Positions 11,709 to 24,128 of a stretch of 64,000 bases of DNA are shown here, in pieces. Location: contig BRXU01000014.1 of assembly GCA_030267565.1 (NCBI GenBank), forward strand, positions 248,001 through 312,000. Reading direction: 5' to 3'. Both the position numbers and the translations under genes were made by a program. The notes below the pieces were generated by a model that worked only from the letters and a program-made list of their open reading frames with translations, had not been told where the DNA came from and searched no databases. Source of the stretch: Pleodorina starrii (Eukaryota > Chlorophyta > Chlorophyceae > Chlamydomonadales > Volvocaceae). Position 1 is the first letter of the stretch, and every line of letters begins with the position of its first letter.

Positions 11709-12831
11709 TGTAGGACTGCCCATGTCCGTGTGGCCTGTGAACTGTGGACTGTGGACTGTGGACTGTGGTGTCCTAACCAAAGTGCAGACTTTCGGCCATC
11801 GGAAAGTCTGCATAAGTAAAAGATTACATTCTTTATTGCACGGTAAATTTATTATAGGAACCCAACATCACATGAGTACAAACCAGTTTGGCAGTCTCCA
11901 TGGACCGAGGCCGAGGTCAAACCAAGGCCTCTCGGACTATAATTAATTCCAGAAGATTCATCGTTCCTCAAAGTGGATTTCTGACATGACGGCGTGAAAT
12001 GAATCTTCGTTTCGGCGACCAACTAAGTTTGCATTGCGAACATTCTTCCCGCGACCACACCACAGCAGCTCTGCTAGCCGGTCCGATCGTCTTGACGCAT
12101 ATTACTATTACAAAGATTGCAAGAAGCAAACCATGAGGGGCAAACTGCTGGTTGTTGGACGCCAAGCCGCCAATGCACGCACGATGCAGTCGGCAACCCA
12201 GGGGACTTCCACAGTCCCGGTCCTAATGTTAAAGTTGTCAAGCCTGCTCTACGATACGGCGAATACCTCGGTAGCGAAGCCTGTGCACTCTCGCCGGCAA
12301 GTACATGTCGTCGCGGCCCTCGCAAACTAACAGTTCCGCTGTCATTCTATTTGCAAGTCAGCCTGCGTAATATGTGAATGATACGTGCCATGTCTACTGC
12401 CAAATAACTTAAGCCAATGCGCTTGCCGGAAGTAGAGTTACACAGTGCCGAGACGGCGAGCAATGCTAAACATGGGGCGGATTGCTGAAGCCGCAGGCAT
12501 TTCAGATATAAAGCTCTGGCTGTCTATCAGCAGGAATGTCGACACTCTCACACTTGACGCCCTCGCCGCTCGCTTTGGAAATGATGCCGTATTTCGGTCG
12601 ATGCGCTCATCAGGGCAGACTCTGCCCTGGCGCTCATGCACCCGGCGGGATGACGCGCTTCGCAGGGCGCCGGCAGGCCTTTCTAACGACTCGGCTAGCA
12701 GGCATTTCGGGAATAAAGCACACTCTCACACTTCACGCCCTCACCGCCCTAGCACTGAACTTAACCCGTACGGATTGAACGGGGCCCCGCCCTTTTTCCG
12801 GCTTCAAGGAAGCCGACACCAACCCCTTGTC
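11668..12831. repeat. Dispersed repeat, copy A, bracketed by GGGCGGGGCCCC inverted ends
   Basis: The block 11781-12831 matches 27687-28749 in the same orientation over about 1 kb at high identity. There are small differences, including a roughly 33-bp segment present only in the second copy. Both copies end with the same stretch after GGGGCCCCGCCC (12781-12792 here). The 12-mer GGGCGGGGCCCC at 11668-11679 is its reverse complement, so the copy is bracketed by short inverted repeats. Inside, a motif around GCAGGCATTTC recurs near 12495 and 12700. No transposase or reverse transcriptase was recognised. It is probably a non-autonomous mobile element or another dispersed repeat. Confidence 0.65.
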
Positions 12832-13762
12832 CGAGAACTTCACCCTCATCCATCCCGGGAACCCCCTAAAGATCAGCGGCTTTCTACTCATAATCCATTT
12901 TCAGGCGGCCAGGTGTTAGGGTAGTTCATCTGACCGTGCAGTCGACCGGCACGTGCGCGACGGGCCAGGTGACGAACTGTAAGTCGCGGCGGCAGTTCAA
13001 GACCACAGCACGGTAATGGCGCAAGGAAAGGGAGTTGGATAAGCGATTGCGATATCGTGGAAAGGCTACAAAAGTCTTCCATTGTTTGGGCGTCAAAAAA
13101 TCCCAACGACTTTGTTGGAAACAGCTCAGCCGTACAGGTGTGGAGTGTCAGGGTAGAGAGTATGGTCAGCAAAGCGGAATAGGCATACTTCGCGGCAAGA
13201 TGCATTTTTGTCTCAGTTCGCCCTTTCCGATGGAGCCCGCAGGCTAGCATCACTCTTAGTTTAGTCTAGGCTTTACTCAGACCCCGGTGCAGCTTGCGAA
13301 CTGGGCGCCTCTGAAGTACACAAGCAGTAGTATACATCAGCTTAGTTAGTTCGCACCCTCAAATACGCTTGACCGGACTTCGCACTATGAACTTTCGCCG
13401 GCGTGTGGCGTTTTACCATGTCAGGATGCGGCACTTGCGCCAGGCTCTTCCGGTATGCTCAAGCAACGCTGTCAAAGCTGTTGCCTTGGGTTGACGCGCA
13501 TGCTAAGTCCGTGCATTGCGAAAACAATTCAGGTGCTTCGGCACCGGACCAGTAGAATCGGTACAAACTCCGCTCGGTGTTGACCTTGGCACTAGCTCAG
13601 GTGCGTGGTTGTTATCGCGATAGGCTCGCGGGGCGCCGCTTGCCGCTGTCCGATGCCGCACAAGGTGTGCTCGTCTGTGCGCAAGCTTTTTGCGTACGAC
13701 CCACACAATACTGTATGTCTGTGCCCTCGAACAATTGGTCCGTGCTGGTATCCGTTCAACAG
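12832..13762. other. Intergenic DNA and unresolved 5' end of the kinase gene
   Basis: The frame used by the first recognised kinase exon is open back to a TAG at 13621 but contains no ATG, so at least one upstream exon must exist. A short ATG-led segment at about 13386-13451 ending at a GTATGC donor is one candidate, but its phase does not fit the likely acceptor at 13762. Nothing else was recognised. Confidence 0.4.
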
Positions 13763-16700
13763 ACGCCCCCGCCGCGGCACCCGCTCCTGCCGCTGGCGCG
13801 CCAGCCGCAGCTCCGACCGCAGCACCTGGATCGGGGCCCTCGACAACGGGATTGGCGCATGGCGTCTCGCAACAGGAGGATGGAGAAAGGACAGAAGCCC
13901 GGGCTGCCGCAGTGGCCTCTGCGGCTTCCCCAGAAGTGTTGCCGGCAGGGCCAGGGGCCCAGCCTCAGGGCGCTTTGACGCAGCAGCAATCGCTGCCCGG
14001 AGTGACCACGTGGCGCGATGTGGACGAGCTGGATCCCCGGATCCGGATACCCTTTCGAGAAATCACACTCCACAAGGTACACACCGTCAGAAGCACCATC
14101 CCTCCGAAAGCGCCGATTCCTTCGTCCCTAACGACACACAACGCACGCAGTTTGCCACCGTGATGGAACACAGTGTCAGTCCACCGGAAAGGCAGTGTCT
14201 CCCCGAGCTCAGCGGATGCCGTACGCAATTCTCCCATGAAGCTACAGTTACCCTCCGTGAGGTGCACCTCGCGCCGCTTCGCGGCACGAAAGCCCGCTCC
14301 ACTGCAATCCTGATCAATCCTAACTCGTTCAGTAATCATTCAGCCACCCGCTCACCTGGAACTCCGAGACTGTTTCCGCTCACAGGCTCCCGTGCTGACC
14401 TGCCCTGGCGCTGCCCTGCCCCCAAGCGCCCCCCTCCCGCATCGCCAGCCGTTGGAAGCCCTACGTGCCCGCGAACCGCACACCAGCTCAGGATCCATCC
14501 GCTCCCACTCACCCATCTGGGTCCCTTCGCCTGCCCGTAGACTTGCCATTTCCTCGTTCCCTGTCCTGTTGGACCGTGTCAAAATTGTAACAGTGTTTAC
14601 TTTTCTTTGCCCCTTGGCCCCCAAACCGCGCGCAGGTCATCGGGAAGGGCACATTCAAGACGGTGTACCGCGGCTCCTGGAACAACACGCACGTGGCGGT
14701 GGTGGCGATGCGGCGGGGCGGCCTGGTGGCAGAGGCGCGGCTGCTGCAGCGCCTCTCCATACACCCCAACCTGGTGCAGCTCTACAGGTACGGTACCGTA
14801 CCTGTACGGAGAAGATAACGAACGGGCTGCGGCTGATACTTGCTCCCAAGTGCGAGGAACTGCATAGGTAGAACCCTCACGGAAGGATAGTGAAGGTAAT
14901 TAAGTGTCGAAATCCGCACGCCAAGTCTTAGCGACATGAACAAAACCCAGGGCCGGTTCGGTTGTAGCGGCCCTGCACTGGCCCTACGGGAGGCCGCTAC
15001 CCCCGCAGTTGCGTTGTCCGCGCGGCAATAATTGACCGAATTTCTGTTCGCATCACCGGAAGATAGGGCTACGGATGTCAAGTACAGGTCTCGCGTCCGA
15101 CTGCGATCTGGGTAAGCGGTAGCGATTTGGGTCTTTGCCGGGAAGGCACCCTGCCGTCGCTCCGCGCGCCTCTGCCGCCGCCCGCTGCCGCTGTCGCCGG
15201 TCGGCCGCTGCTGCCCCGCTCCCTCTCCGTGCCTCTCCCTCTCTCCTTCTCTCCCTTTCTACATCTCCCCTTTTCCTCAACGATTCCATAAATTAAATGT
15301 CCATATGTATACATAAGAGTACGTAATAGTACCTCAAAAGGTCCCACAGAAACTATGTAAGGCAAGAAAAAATCCGCATTTCGCCCGCTCTCCCTCTCTT
15401 GGTTGCCTACGGAGCTGGTTGCTTGCGACCAGCATCGCTTCCGCATCGCAAATTCGCAATATACATGTCCCTCTCCCTCCCTCCCTCTCTCTTTCCTCTC
15501 ATCTGCCGCACCAGGTGGAGCTCCGACAATGCGGGCAACGAGTACCTGGTGATGGAGCTGTTGCAGCTGGGGTCGCTGGATGCGGTGCTGAGGTCCATAG
15601 GCAGGCAGCTGCTGACGCAGACCAAGATGACCATCGTGGAACAGGCAGGCGGTTGGAGGGGCGGGGGCCGAGGCGGGTGGGGTGGAGGTGCTGGGGCTTA
15701 TCTCTTCGCACAGAAAGGGTGCGGGGCCAAGGCGGGTGGAGGCCTGAGGCGGGAAGGGAAGGGGAGAGGAGACCTGGGGAGCCCAGATGCGGGTGCACAC
15801 CATCATCACCTGCCTCAAGCTATAATCACAAACGGGGTCCAGGGTACGGAGGTCGGCGGGGAAGCGCAGCCACCAGGCGCCGTTGCCGTGCCTGCCCGCA
15901 TGCTCTCATGATGAGTGACCTGCGCCTGTGCTCCCGTGCGCCTGTCCTACCCTCCTTCCTCGCCTCCACCCATCCGCCGACGGCCGCGACCGCATCTCCC
16001 CCGTCCCATCCCCGTTCCCGTGCTTCCCCCTCCCTCCCCGTTACCGCATTGCACTCTCGGTGCCCCAATGCCTTGGTGCTCATTGCCTCAGGTGGTGTCT
16101 GCGTGCGCGGAGCTCTCTCGAGAGGGGCTGGTGCATGGCGACCTGGCGGCACGGAACCTTCTGGTCAAGAGCCTGGAGCCGCCGCACATCAAGCTGGCTG
16201 GTGAGACGAGACGGCACAGCGCGGCTGCAGCTGGAGCCGCCGGTTGCTTTCCTTCACACACACACACTGCACTCACCGACAGAGTCCACCCTTACCCGCT
16301 ACCGGTGCTGGTGGTGCTGCTGTCGCGTCTGGCGTTGCCCGCTGGTATACGGTGACTTGTTGGCGTTGCCGCTGGTATCACTGCTCGCAAGGCCGCTGCA
16401 TATGTCTGCCGGCTTGGCCGCTGCACCACCGCGGCTGGGTAGTGTCCGTTGCTCACGCTGCCGCGGTTACCGGTGACCTGCCGCCCTCGCCCAGATTTCG
16501 GCCTCGCCCGGCCCGCGGTGGCCGCCGTGGCGCGCGTGCCCTCCCTCAGCCCCGGCAGAGGAGGGATGCCGCCTGCAGCAGGGCCCTCATCTGCTACCTC
16601 GGCCACGGATGCTGCGGCGTCGACGGCGTCCGCGTCGGCGGCTGTGGCTGCGGATCCAGCCACGCAGCGGGAGCCGCCAGCACCGCAGCCGCCAGCCCCT

Positions 16701-19700
16701 CAGCCTCCCCAGCTGCGGTCCGCGGCCTCCTTCAGCGATATCGTCCCGGTGAGTATCTGAGTTACCGCAGGTGGAAAGGAAGCTGTGGGAGGGAGCGATC
16801 GTGCTACTGTCTGTTGTTATGTACCGTAACGGCATTACACCGTCTGTTAGTTTAAATGTTTGTTTCTTTGCTTGGTTGTAAGTTTGCATGCACAAACTGC
16901 TACTGCTTGTATCGGCCTGCTATGTTTTTTCCTATGCTGGCGCTGCCGCGCCGTGTCCTTACCGCTGCCCCTGCTCCGCTCCGCTTCCACGGCTCCGTTG
17001 CTGTGACCGCTTCGGACGACCCATGGGTCCGCGGATCGGATCGTTGGGCAGGCGCGTTGGGCGGCCCCGGAGGTGCTGGCGGGAGGTTCGCCGAACGAGG
17101 CGGGGGACGTGTGGAGCTTCGGCGTTACGTGCTGGGAGGTCAGAAGGGGCGGGGTCAGGGGCGGGGAGGGTCACGCGCTTGTGGGACATGAGATGAGATG
17201 GCGGGGAATCTCCGTATCTGCCACTGCTGCTGTGGAGTGGACAGTGACCCGCGGGTCAGCACAGGAAAGCTGTTCATACGTAGGCACCGCCGGGGGGGGC
17301 GGGTACGGCGTGGGCCGCGATCTGCTTCCTATCCGCCCATCCGTCCGCCCGTACGGCCGTCCGTTCAACTGCCCACAGATTTTTGCTAACGGCGCGGAGC
17401 CCTACACCTCCCTGAGCAATGCCCAGGTAGGGGCCCAGGGGGGCAATGGCGTAGGAGGAGGAGGAGGCAGCCCGCAACGGCCCCGGCGTGCGCCGCCACG
17501 TGGCGCAGGGCGGTTTCACGCACACGGGGGACTCTCGGGCGGCGCAAGAGCCCCGTAGCGGCGGCAGTGTGACGCTTGCATTGTTGTCCGGCGATAGGCT
17601 GAAACGCAACCGCGGGGCAGCGGCTCGTCAGGACGATGCGTTACGTCGGCCAGCTGCGACCTCAGCGCCATCTCAGACACCCGCATACAGGGTCCGCCTT
17701 TTCATTGCCGTCCGTGCGCCCAACTGGAGCCGAGCTCACCCCCGCGTTCGTTCCCGTGCCATCCGACCCGTTCGATGTCGCTTCCGCGTCTGCCGCCTCC
17801 GCATCACCACGGACCACGCCGCGCTCCCTGCAGATTCCGGCACTGACGCAGACCTACCACTCCGCGTGCCCTAATTGCTCGCTTAACCGCATCCACTTTG
17901 GTTTTTGCTCGTCTCGGGCTGCCCTCTTCACTCCCCTGCTCGCCAAGCTGGACCCGCCCTTCCCGTCCCACCCCTTGGCCGGGCCATTGGTTCCTTCCTG
18001 TACGAGCTGCGCTGGCCCCACGCTTCTTTGACGGCTCGGGCCCGTACCGTCCGTTCCATCGGGCCCCCGCGCGCGCCTGCAGGTGCTGATGGCCCTGCGC
18101 TCCGGATACCGCCTCGAGCGGCCGCGCGGCTGTCCCATGGAGCTGTGGGAGCTCGTGCTGAGGTGCTGGTCGGAGGACCCCGCGGCGCGCCCGTGTTTCA
18201 CCTCGATCGCCGAGACGCTGCGCGGCTGGCGCGAGGCGTACACTCAGCGCCGGGCCGCGGTCACGGACGCGGCGCCTGCCGCCGGCGGCGGCGGCGGCGA
18301 TGCCCGCGCGGGAGCCGGCGGCGGCGGAGCCGGCGCCCGGGGCGCCGGCCCCGCCGCCGCTGCTGTCGCTGCCGCGGCGGCCGCGTTCGGGCTGCCCAAT
18401 GTCAGTGGCGCTGACGGTGGCGGCATCGCCAGCGGCGGAGCCGCCGCCGCCGCTGCCGCCATGTCCAACTCAGTGCCGGGCGATGGCGGGACGCGCGGAT
18501 GGCGTGCCCTGACCGCTGGGACCGGCGGCGCCAGCTCCGGCGGCGGAGACCACCGGCGTTTCGGCGGCGGCGGCGGCGGTGGTCGCGCCTTCAGGGACCT
18601 CCGGCCACCGGCTATTGGCGGCGCCTCCGGCAACGGCACAAGCTTGCGCGGGAGCGGCAGCGGCGGCTTCGGAGCGTTGGTGCCGTCGGTTGGGCTGGGG
18701 GCGGGCCACGGCCCGGCCGCCAGCGCCAGCGCCGGCCCGGGGCAACTGAGCACGCACCTGTCGTTCGATATTGCGGAGCCACCCATCACGCCCGCCTACA
18801 CCAGCGGGTCCAGTATCGGCGGCGCGTCTGCCGGCGTACCGATGGAGCAGTTACAGCAGCTGGGAGCCGCCTTCGGGACGGGCCTTGCACGGTACCCCTC
18901 CCTCGAAACGCAGCAGCACAGCTATGGCGGCAGCCGCCGCGCCACGGCGGCGGGGGCTGCTGCCGCCGCCGCCGCGGCCGCCGCGGCGGCGGCGGCGGCG
19001 GCAGCTCCGCCACCGCAGGCGCGCAGTCCAAGCCGGCGACGGGCCGCCACTGCCGGCGGCGGACCGCACATTGGCGCGGGCTTTGCGTCGGGGCCGTCGA
19101 ACGCGGCCGGTCCGACGGGCGCGGCGGTGGCGGCAGAGGGCCCCGCGGCGGCGGCAGCGGCAGCAGCGGTGCTGGCGGCGACAGCTCGGGCGCTGGCGTC
19201 TTCGAGCCAGTCCTCTGCGCCGCACACCAGCAGCGGCAACTTGCGTTCGAGCGCGGGCGTGCACAGCAGCGCCGGGACGCGCAGTAGCGGCGGCGCCGCC
19301 GCGGCCTTCCTGGATGTGCGTGTGGACAAGAGGCACCGGCTGCAGCGGACTGCCAGCTCGCTGGAGGTGGGTTGGGGGGGGGCTCGCGTGCAGTACGCGG
19401 GGCGCGAGTGGGGATGACAGGGTGATGCATGAACGTGCTAGCGGGTTCGACCTACGACGCGGGCGCTACGGTCGAGTACCGTAATGGCGCCCCCAGTGTT
19501 TTGGGAGCCCCGTGAAGTTGCCTGGAATCTGGGACCGCAGCAGGCAAGCAGGTGGGCGTGGCTTTGTGGCTTGACAGCGTGACGTGCAGCGTGACGCTGA
19601 CTCACGGGTCATCGTCCATGAGGCCGGGCCTATGGGTCAGTCTTTGAAGGGCCCGTGCCATCATGCGTAGATACTGACCCGAGGGTCCCGTGCTCGTTTG

Positions 19701-22700
19701 TTCAAAGGGAACTATCCACGGCGGGGAAGAGGGTTGCAGTAGGGCGAGCGCAGCTGGCCGGAAGCCTGGTTATTGTTTGGTTGGGATGTGACGTGTGAGG
19801 CGCTGTGAAGGGCCCTATGGGCGCCTGGAGCGCGTAGGCAGGCGTGGTGTCGGCGCGGCGCGGGTGGTCGCCCCCACGGGTGATGTATGCAGTAAGTCCT
19901 GGGCTGTGAAAGGGGCAGCGACGGCCCGCGCAACCCATCTTTGCGCGGATAAGGGACTGGCGACCCGTCCGTGTCCGCGCCCCTTTGGCACCGCAGGCGC
20001 AGATTGCTTTGTCCAGGATCCCGGGCGATGACCGCACGACGACCACCGCCGCAGCAGCAGCAGCGGTAGCGGCGGGCGCGACCGCCGGCGCAGGTCCGGC
20101 CGCCGTGGCGGCGGCCTGTGCCCATGACGGCGGCGGACCGTCGGCCTTACCTGCGGCGGGCTCGGAACGTACCATGGGCGGCTCGGTCTCCTCAGGCCGA
20201 GTCCCAAGCACCATCACGGGCGTCTCAATTTTCAATGATTCCGTGGGCCCTGGCACAAACAGCAACCCCAGCGGCGGCGATGTCAGCGGCAGCGGCAGTA
20301 CCCCGCTGCACATGGTTGCCGGCGGCGGGCCTGCCGCGCCACAGCCCGGCCCTGGACCAGCCGGCCCTGCGCCCGCGGCTGCCGCCGCGGCGGCAGCGGC
20401 GGCAGCGGCGGCGGCAGTGGCGGCGGCGGGGCCGTCTGGCGGAGCCAGGGATCCCGGCGGCGGCTTGCGGCCCGTTGGGACGCTGCGGTCCACATCGCCT
20501 TACATTCGGATCGGGGAGCTGGCGGCGCCGCTGCCGCCGCCAGCGGTAGCGACGGCGCCATGGCCCGGTGCGCGGCTGTCCAGGGCGATTGCGCAGCCTG
20601 GCTCCGCCTCGCAACGCGTCCTAGCGATGGTAAGCGAGTGTAGCGAGGGATGCTCTCGGGGGCTGTGAGGGGGCGGTGTAAGACACACCTGTCTGGGGCC
20701 ATGCCATAACACCCCCGACCAAGCCCACAGCTTATTAGGTTTCATCCCGAAATTCCGGACATCGCGCTCCGACGCCCTGGCCTGCAGTCTGGCGACAATC
20801 CCTGTCGAGGCGTGCGTGTCCGTGCCCCCCGCAACGCACCTCGCCTTCCCCACGCTCACCCCAGCCCGGCCCCGCGCCCTCGATGATGGCCTAAACAGGC
20901 GCCGGAGGGCCATGCCTGCCCGCCAACGCCGTACAGCACCTTGGCCGCGCTGGAATCCGCCAGGCCCACCGCCCAAACTGACGCAGTACTGCGGGCCGCG
21001 GGGCTTGCCATACCCCAGGCCTTCGCCAGCTCAGCCTCCGCTTCACGAGCCAACTCGTTCCTGTCCACCCCGTCGGCAGCTCCTGCGGCGGTGCCGCCGC
21101 TGTCCCTCCCCGAGGACCTGAGCCTTCGGGCGATGGTCAAGGTCGCGGCCTCGGCGGCGGGCGGGACTCGGTCCAGCACAGCAGCCGAGCTCCCCAGCAT
21201 GAGCATCGCCCTCGCCGGTAGCGGGGGCTACCGCGAGTCGAGCGCCAGCGGCGCGCCCGTGTCGCTGGCGCTGCCGCCGGGTGTCGTCATCATGCCCGGC
21301 CGCCGCGGCTCGGACATGTTCCCGCCCTCCCGCGACGCTTCGTCTTCCGAGCAGCAGGGCGCCGCGTCGCCGCTGACGACCCAGTTGTCGTCCCGTGCCG
21401 GCGTCAGCGGCGACGGCGGCGCCGCGTCGTTCCGACTGGAGGCGTTTGCGGCGGCGGCGGCGACGGCGGCGGCGCTGCGACCGCCGCCGCCGCTGCTGCA
21501 AGAGGCGGATGAGTCCACGGACGAGGTGTCGTTGGCGATGGTCCCGCGGGATGGCTTTGGGGCGTCGTTGGCTGTGGCGGCACCGGAGGACTCGGCCTTG
21601 CCATTACCGATGGATGGCGGCACCAGCGGCGGAGCCGTCAACGCGGCGACGGCGGCTTCAGCGTCTGGCGGCGGCGGCCCTGGGCCGCCGCTGGCGTCGA
21701 GCGACGGGGCTTCCGCGTGGCACGCCGCCGCCGCTGCGCCGCGTGGCGGGGCCAGCCGACCGGACCTGGCTGCCACTGCCGGCGGCGACGCACCGGCTGC
21801 TGTGGGTCTGGCGCTGCAGGATCCGCATTACCACCAGCAGCAGTACCAGCAGCAGCAGCAGCAACAGCCTTTGCTCCAGATGCCACCGCCCCAGGGGCAG
21901 CACCAGCAGCAGCTGCAAGAACAAGGGCCACAGGCCCAGCAGCAGGCGCAGCAACAGCAGGCGCAACTGCAATTGTCGTTGCTGCTAGGGACCCCGCGCG
22001 CCCGCCGCGGCAGCAACGGCAGCCGTGCCAGCGCCTCGCCGCAGTGCGGCCGCCCGGCGGGCGAGCGCTCGTCAGCCTTCGCCGTCTCCAACCCCAACTC
22101 CGCAGCCAGCAGCCGCGGCGCGGTCGTGCCGTCGCGGCTGATCTCTACGGCGCCGGTGCTGGGGCCGCCCAGCGGCGGCGGCGACATAATGTTCGGCGGT
22201 TTCGGCGAGCACGACGGTCGGCTCGACCGCGATGTAGTGCTGTCACCGGCGATCTCGGTCCGATCCGCACGGACCGCCGAGTCCCTGCATTCCACTTGGT
22301 CGGCTCGATCCGTGTGGATAGAGCCCCCCCCGCCGGATCTGGGCATGGGCCGCGGCGGCGGCGGCGGTGGCGGCGGCGAGGCCGGCGGCTTGGACGCCTT
22401 GAGCGCCTCCCGCCCCAGGTCTCCCGGCCCCGGCGCCGCCGCGAGCCCCTCGGCCCAGTCCTTGCCGCATCGAGCACGGGACACCGGACACGGCGTGTCA
22501 GGATCACACGCAGCAGCGGTTAGTACCGATGCAGTTGCGGCTGAGGTGGGTGCCGGCAGCGGTGACCCGTACGGCGGCTCTGCCGCCGCCATCCTGGCCG
22601 CCGCCGCGGCGGCGACCACGCTGGCCACGTCGGCAGCGCCCAGCCAGGGTCGGCCGCGGTCGGGCGCAGTGCCGTTCGAGGAAGGCCTGCTGCATCAGAC

Positions 22701-23643
22701 GGGCGGGTCACTTCCAGGCGCCGGCCCGAGCAGTGGCGCCGGTGGCGGTGGCCGGGAGCGCACGGCGCCTCTACCGGGTCGGGCCGTCCCGCGCAGGGTG
22801 CCCTCTCCCGGCCTGCTGCCGCCGCCGCTGCTGCCGCCGGCGTCGGCATCCTCACCGTTGAGGGGCCGCGACGGCGCCGCAGCCGCAGCCGTGGAACCTG
22901 TTGACCCATTCCAAAGCCGCCAAATGATGAAGGCGCTTCGGGAGCTGCCTGAGAACGAAGGTGAAGACCTGGAGCCGCCACGGCACCAGCAGCAGTATCA
23001 GCAGTACCAGCAGTACCAGCCGTATCAGCAGTACCAGCAGTACCAGCCGTATCAGCAGTACCAGCCGTATCAGCAGCACCAGCAGCGGCGGGCGCTGATG
23101 ATGGCGCGCAGCTACGGCTACGGCGACTATGGAGGCGATGTGATGGGGGCGTCGACGACGGAGGCGGAGGCCCTGGCGGAGGCGGAGCACTACGTGATGT
23201 TCCGCGCCTCGCCCTCGGACGCATCGGCGGCGACGGCGATGGAGGCGCGGCCCTCGGGCTTCCGCGCCGACGGAAGTGGCGGCAGCGGCCCCGCCGCGGC
23301 GGCGCTGCCTCCGCAGCACCGCGTGCTGCTGCCTGCCACCTGGAACGTCGCGCGGACGGACGGCGCCGCCGCCGCCGCTGCCGCCGCCTCGGCAGCGCCG
23401 GCGTCGATGGCCTCGCCGCCCCGCGCCGGCGCCTCCGGCAGGGCCCTGATGCGCTTCAGTTCCGGTGCCGCGACGCCCTCCCGGGCGGGCGGATCCGGGG
23501 GATTGCAGGCGGGGTTCCCGCTGGGGTCGCCGGCGGCGAGCCTCAAGTCGTCGCCGGATGAGGTCGTGGCGGAGCGCCAGGCGATCTTCGATTACCTGCA
23601 GACGCGGCAACTGGAGGAGCTTCAGAACGAACGGGACTGGTGA
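13763..23643 (+). CDS. Tyrosine-kinase-like (TKL) protein kinase with a long low-complexity tail (5' end unresolved)
   Basis: Exons: about 13763-14076, 14636-14787, 15515-15644, 16092-16200, 16495-16748, 17052-17138, 17379-17426, 18083-19366, 19997-20629 and 20899-23643; all phases match, giving roughly 1.9k residues. The kinase core follows WRDVDELDPRIRIPFREI. Visible motifs are the Gly-rich loop IGKGTFKTVYRG, an alpha-C Glu in EARLLQRL, catalytic loop HGDLAARN, metal-binding DFGL, WAAPEVL, DVWSFGVTCWE, and CWSEDPAARPCF near the end. The VAIK position reads VAVV, so the ATP-anchoring lysine is absent at its usual place. About 80 residues, many Ala/Pro/Gln, separate DFG from APE. The remaining tail of about 1500 residues is Ala/Gly/Ser-rich with poly-Ala, poly-Gln and QQYQQYQPYQQY stretches, and ends in a short helix-like LEELQNERDW. 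The intron after 15644 uses a GC donor. Substrate and pathway are unknown. Confidence 0.85.
21832..21990 (+). repeat. CAG-rich coding repeat (poly-Gln) in the kinase tail
   Basis: Imperfect CAG runs encode Gln-rich sequence with interspersed His, Tyr, Leu, Pro and Ala within the last kinase exon. The frame stays open throughout, which supports the exon being coding. Confidence 0.75.
22987..23085 (+). repeat. CAGTACCAG-type coding repeat (Gln-Tyr) in the kinase tail
   Basis: About ten tandem units of CAGTAYCAG or CCGTATCAG encode a QQYQQYQPY pattern in frame. Tyr spaced by Gln/Pro gives a prion-like, phase-separation-prone composition. No function can be read directly. Confidence 0.75.
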
Positions 23644-23782
23644 TGGGTCGGCATTACACGGTGGCGGCAGCCGCTTGCCCTCAGAACTCGCTGCGGCAAC
23701 TGGAGGAGCTTCAGAACGAACGGGACTGGTGATGGGTCGGCATTACACGGTGGCGGCAGCCGCTTGCCCTCAGAACTCGCTG
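23605..23782 (+). repeat. Exact 89-bp tandem duplication over the kinase stop codon
   Basis: Copy 1 (23605-23693) covers the last dozen codons, the TGA at 23641 and some 3' UTR; copy 2 (23694-23782) repeats it. Translation ends in copy 1, so copy 2 with its own TGA is untranslated. The near-perfect match suggests a recent event or assembly duplication. Confidence 0.85.
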
Positions 23783-24123
23783 CTGGTGCTGCTGCTGGTG
23801 CTGCTGGGATGCAAGGTGGCAAGCGGGCTGGCGGTGGTGGTGGCGGTGGCGGCGGCGAGGTTTGCATTCGGCGGGAGGGCGTGATGGTCGCGTTTGTCTT
23901 GGTTTGCGTTTGTCTTGGTTGCTTGCATCCATCGTCATCGCCAGCTTGATTGCGCCGCTTGCACCTGATTGAGGAGCGATGCCGTACTATCAGATCGGAT
24001 GGCAACTAGGTCGGAAAAATGCGCGGGACCGCACGGGGAAGGGATAGAAAAGAAGCACCGCTGAAGTAGCCGAGGCGATATTTGGCGAACGGACCCAGCA
24101 GTACTTGCCAGGCACAGCACAAC

Positions 24124-24128
24124 TGTAA
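24124..24128 (+). terminator. TGTAA polyadenylation signal, kinase gene
   Basis: TGTAA lies about 480 bp after the kinase stop codon, a normal distance for volvocine 3' UTRs, and is the first copy seen downstream. Confidence 0.55.

Noticed and set aside
20937..20940. Acceptor at GTACAG (20936) for the last kinase exon
   Set aside because: It would put the exon in a frame that stops within 15 codons. The acceptor at 20898 keeps the long open frame in phase with the previous exon.
20941..23224. Several long minus-strand and alternative + frames over the kinase tail
   Set aside because: Shadows of GC-rich, Ala/Gly-rich coding sequence. Only the + frame joins the kinase exons in phase.
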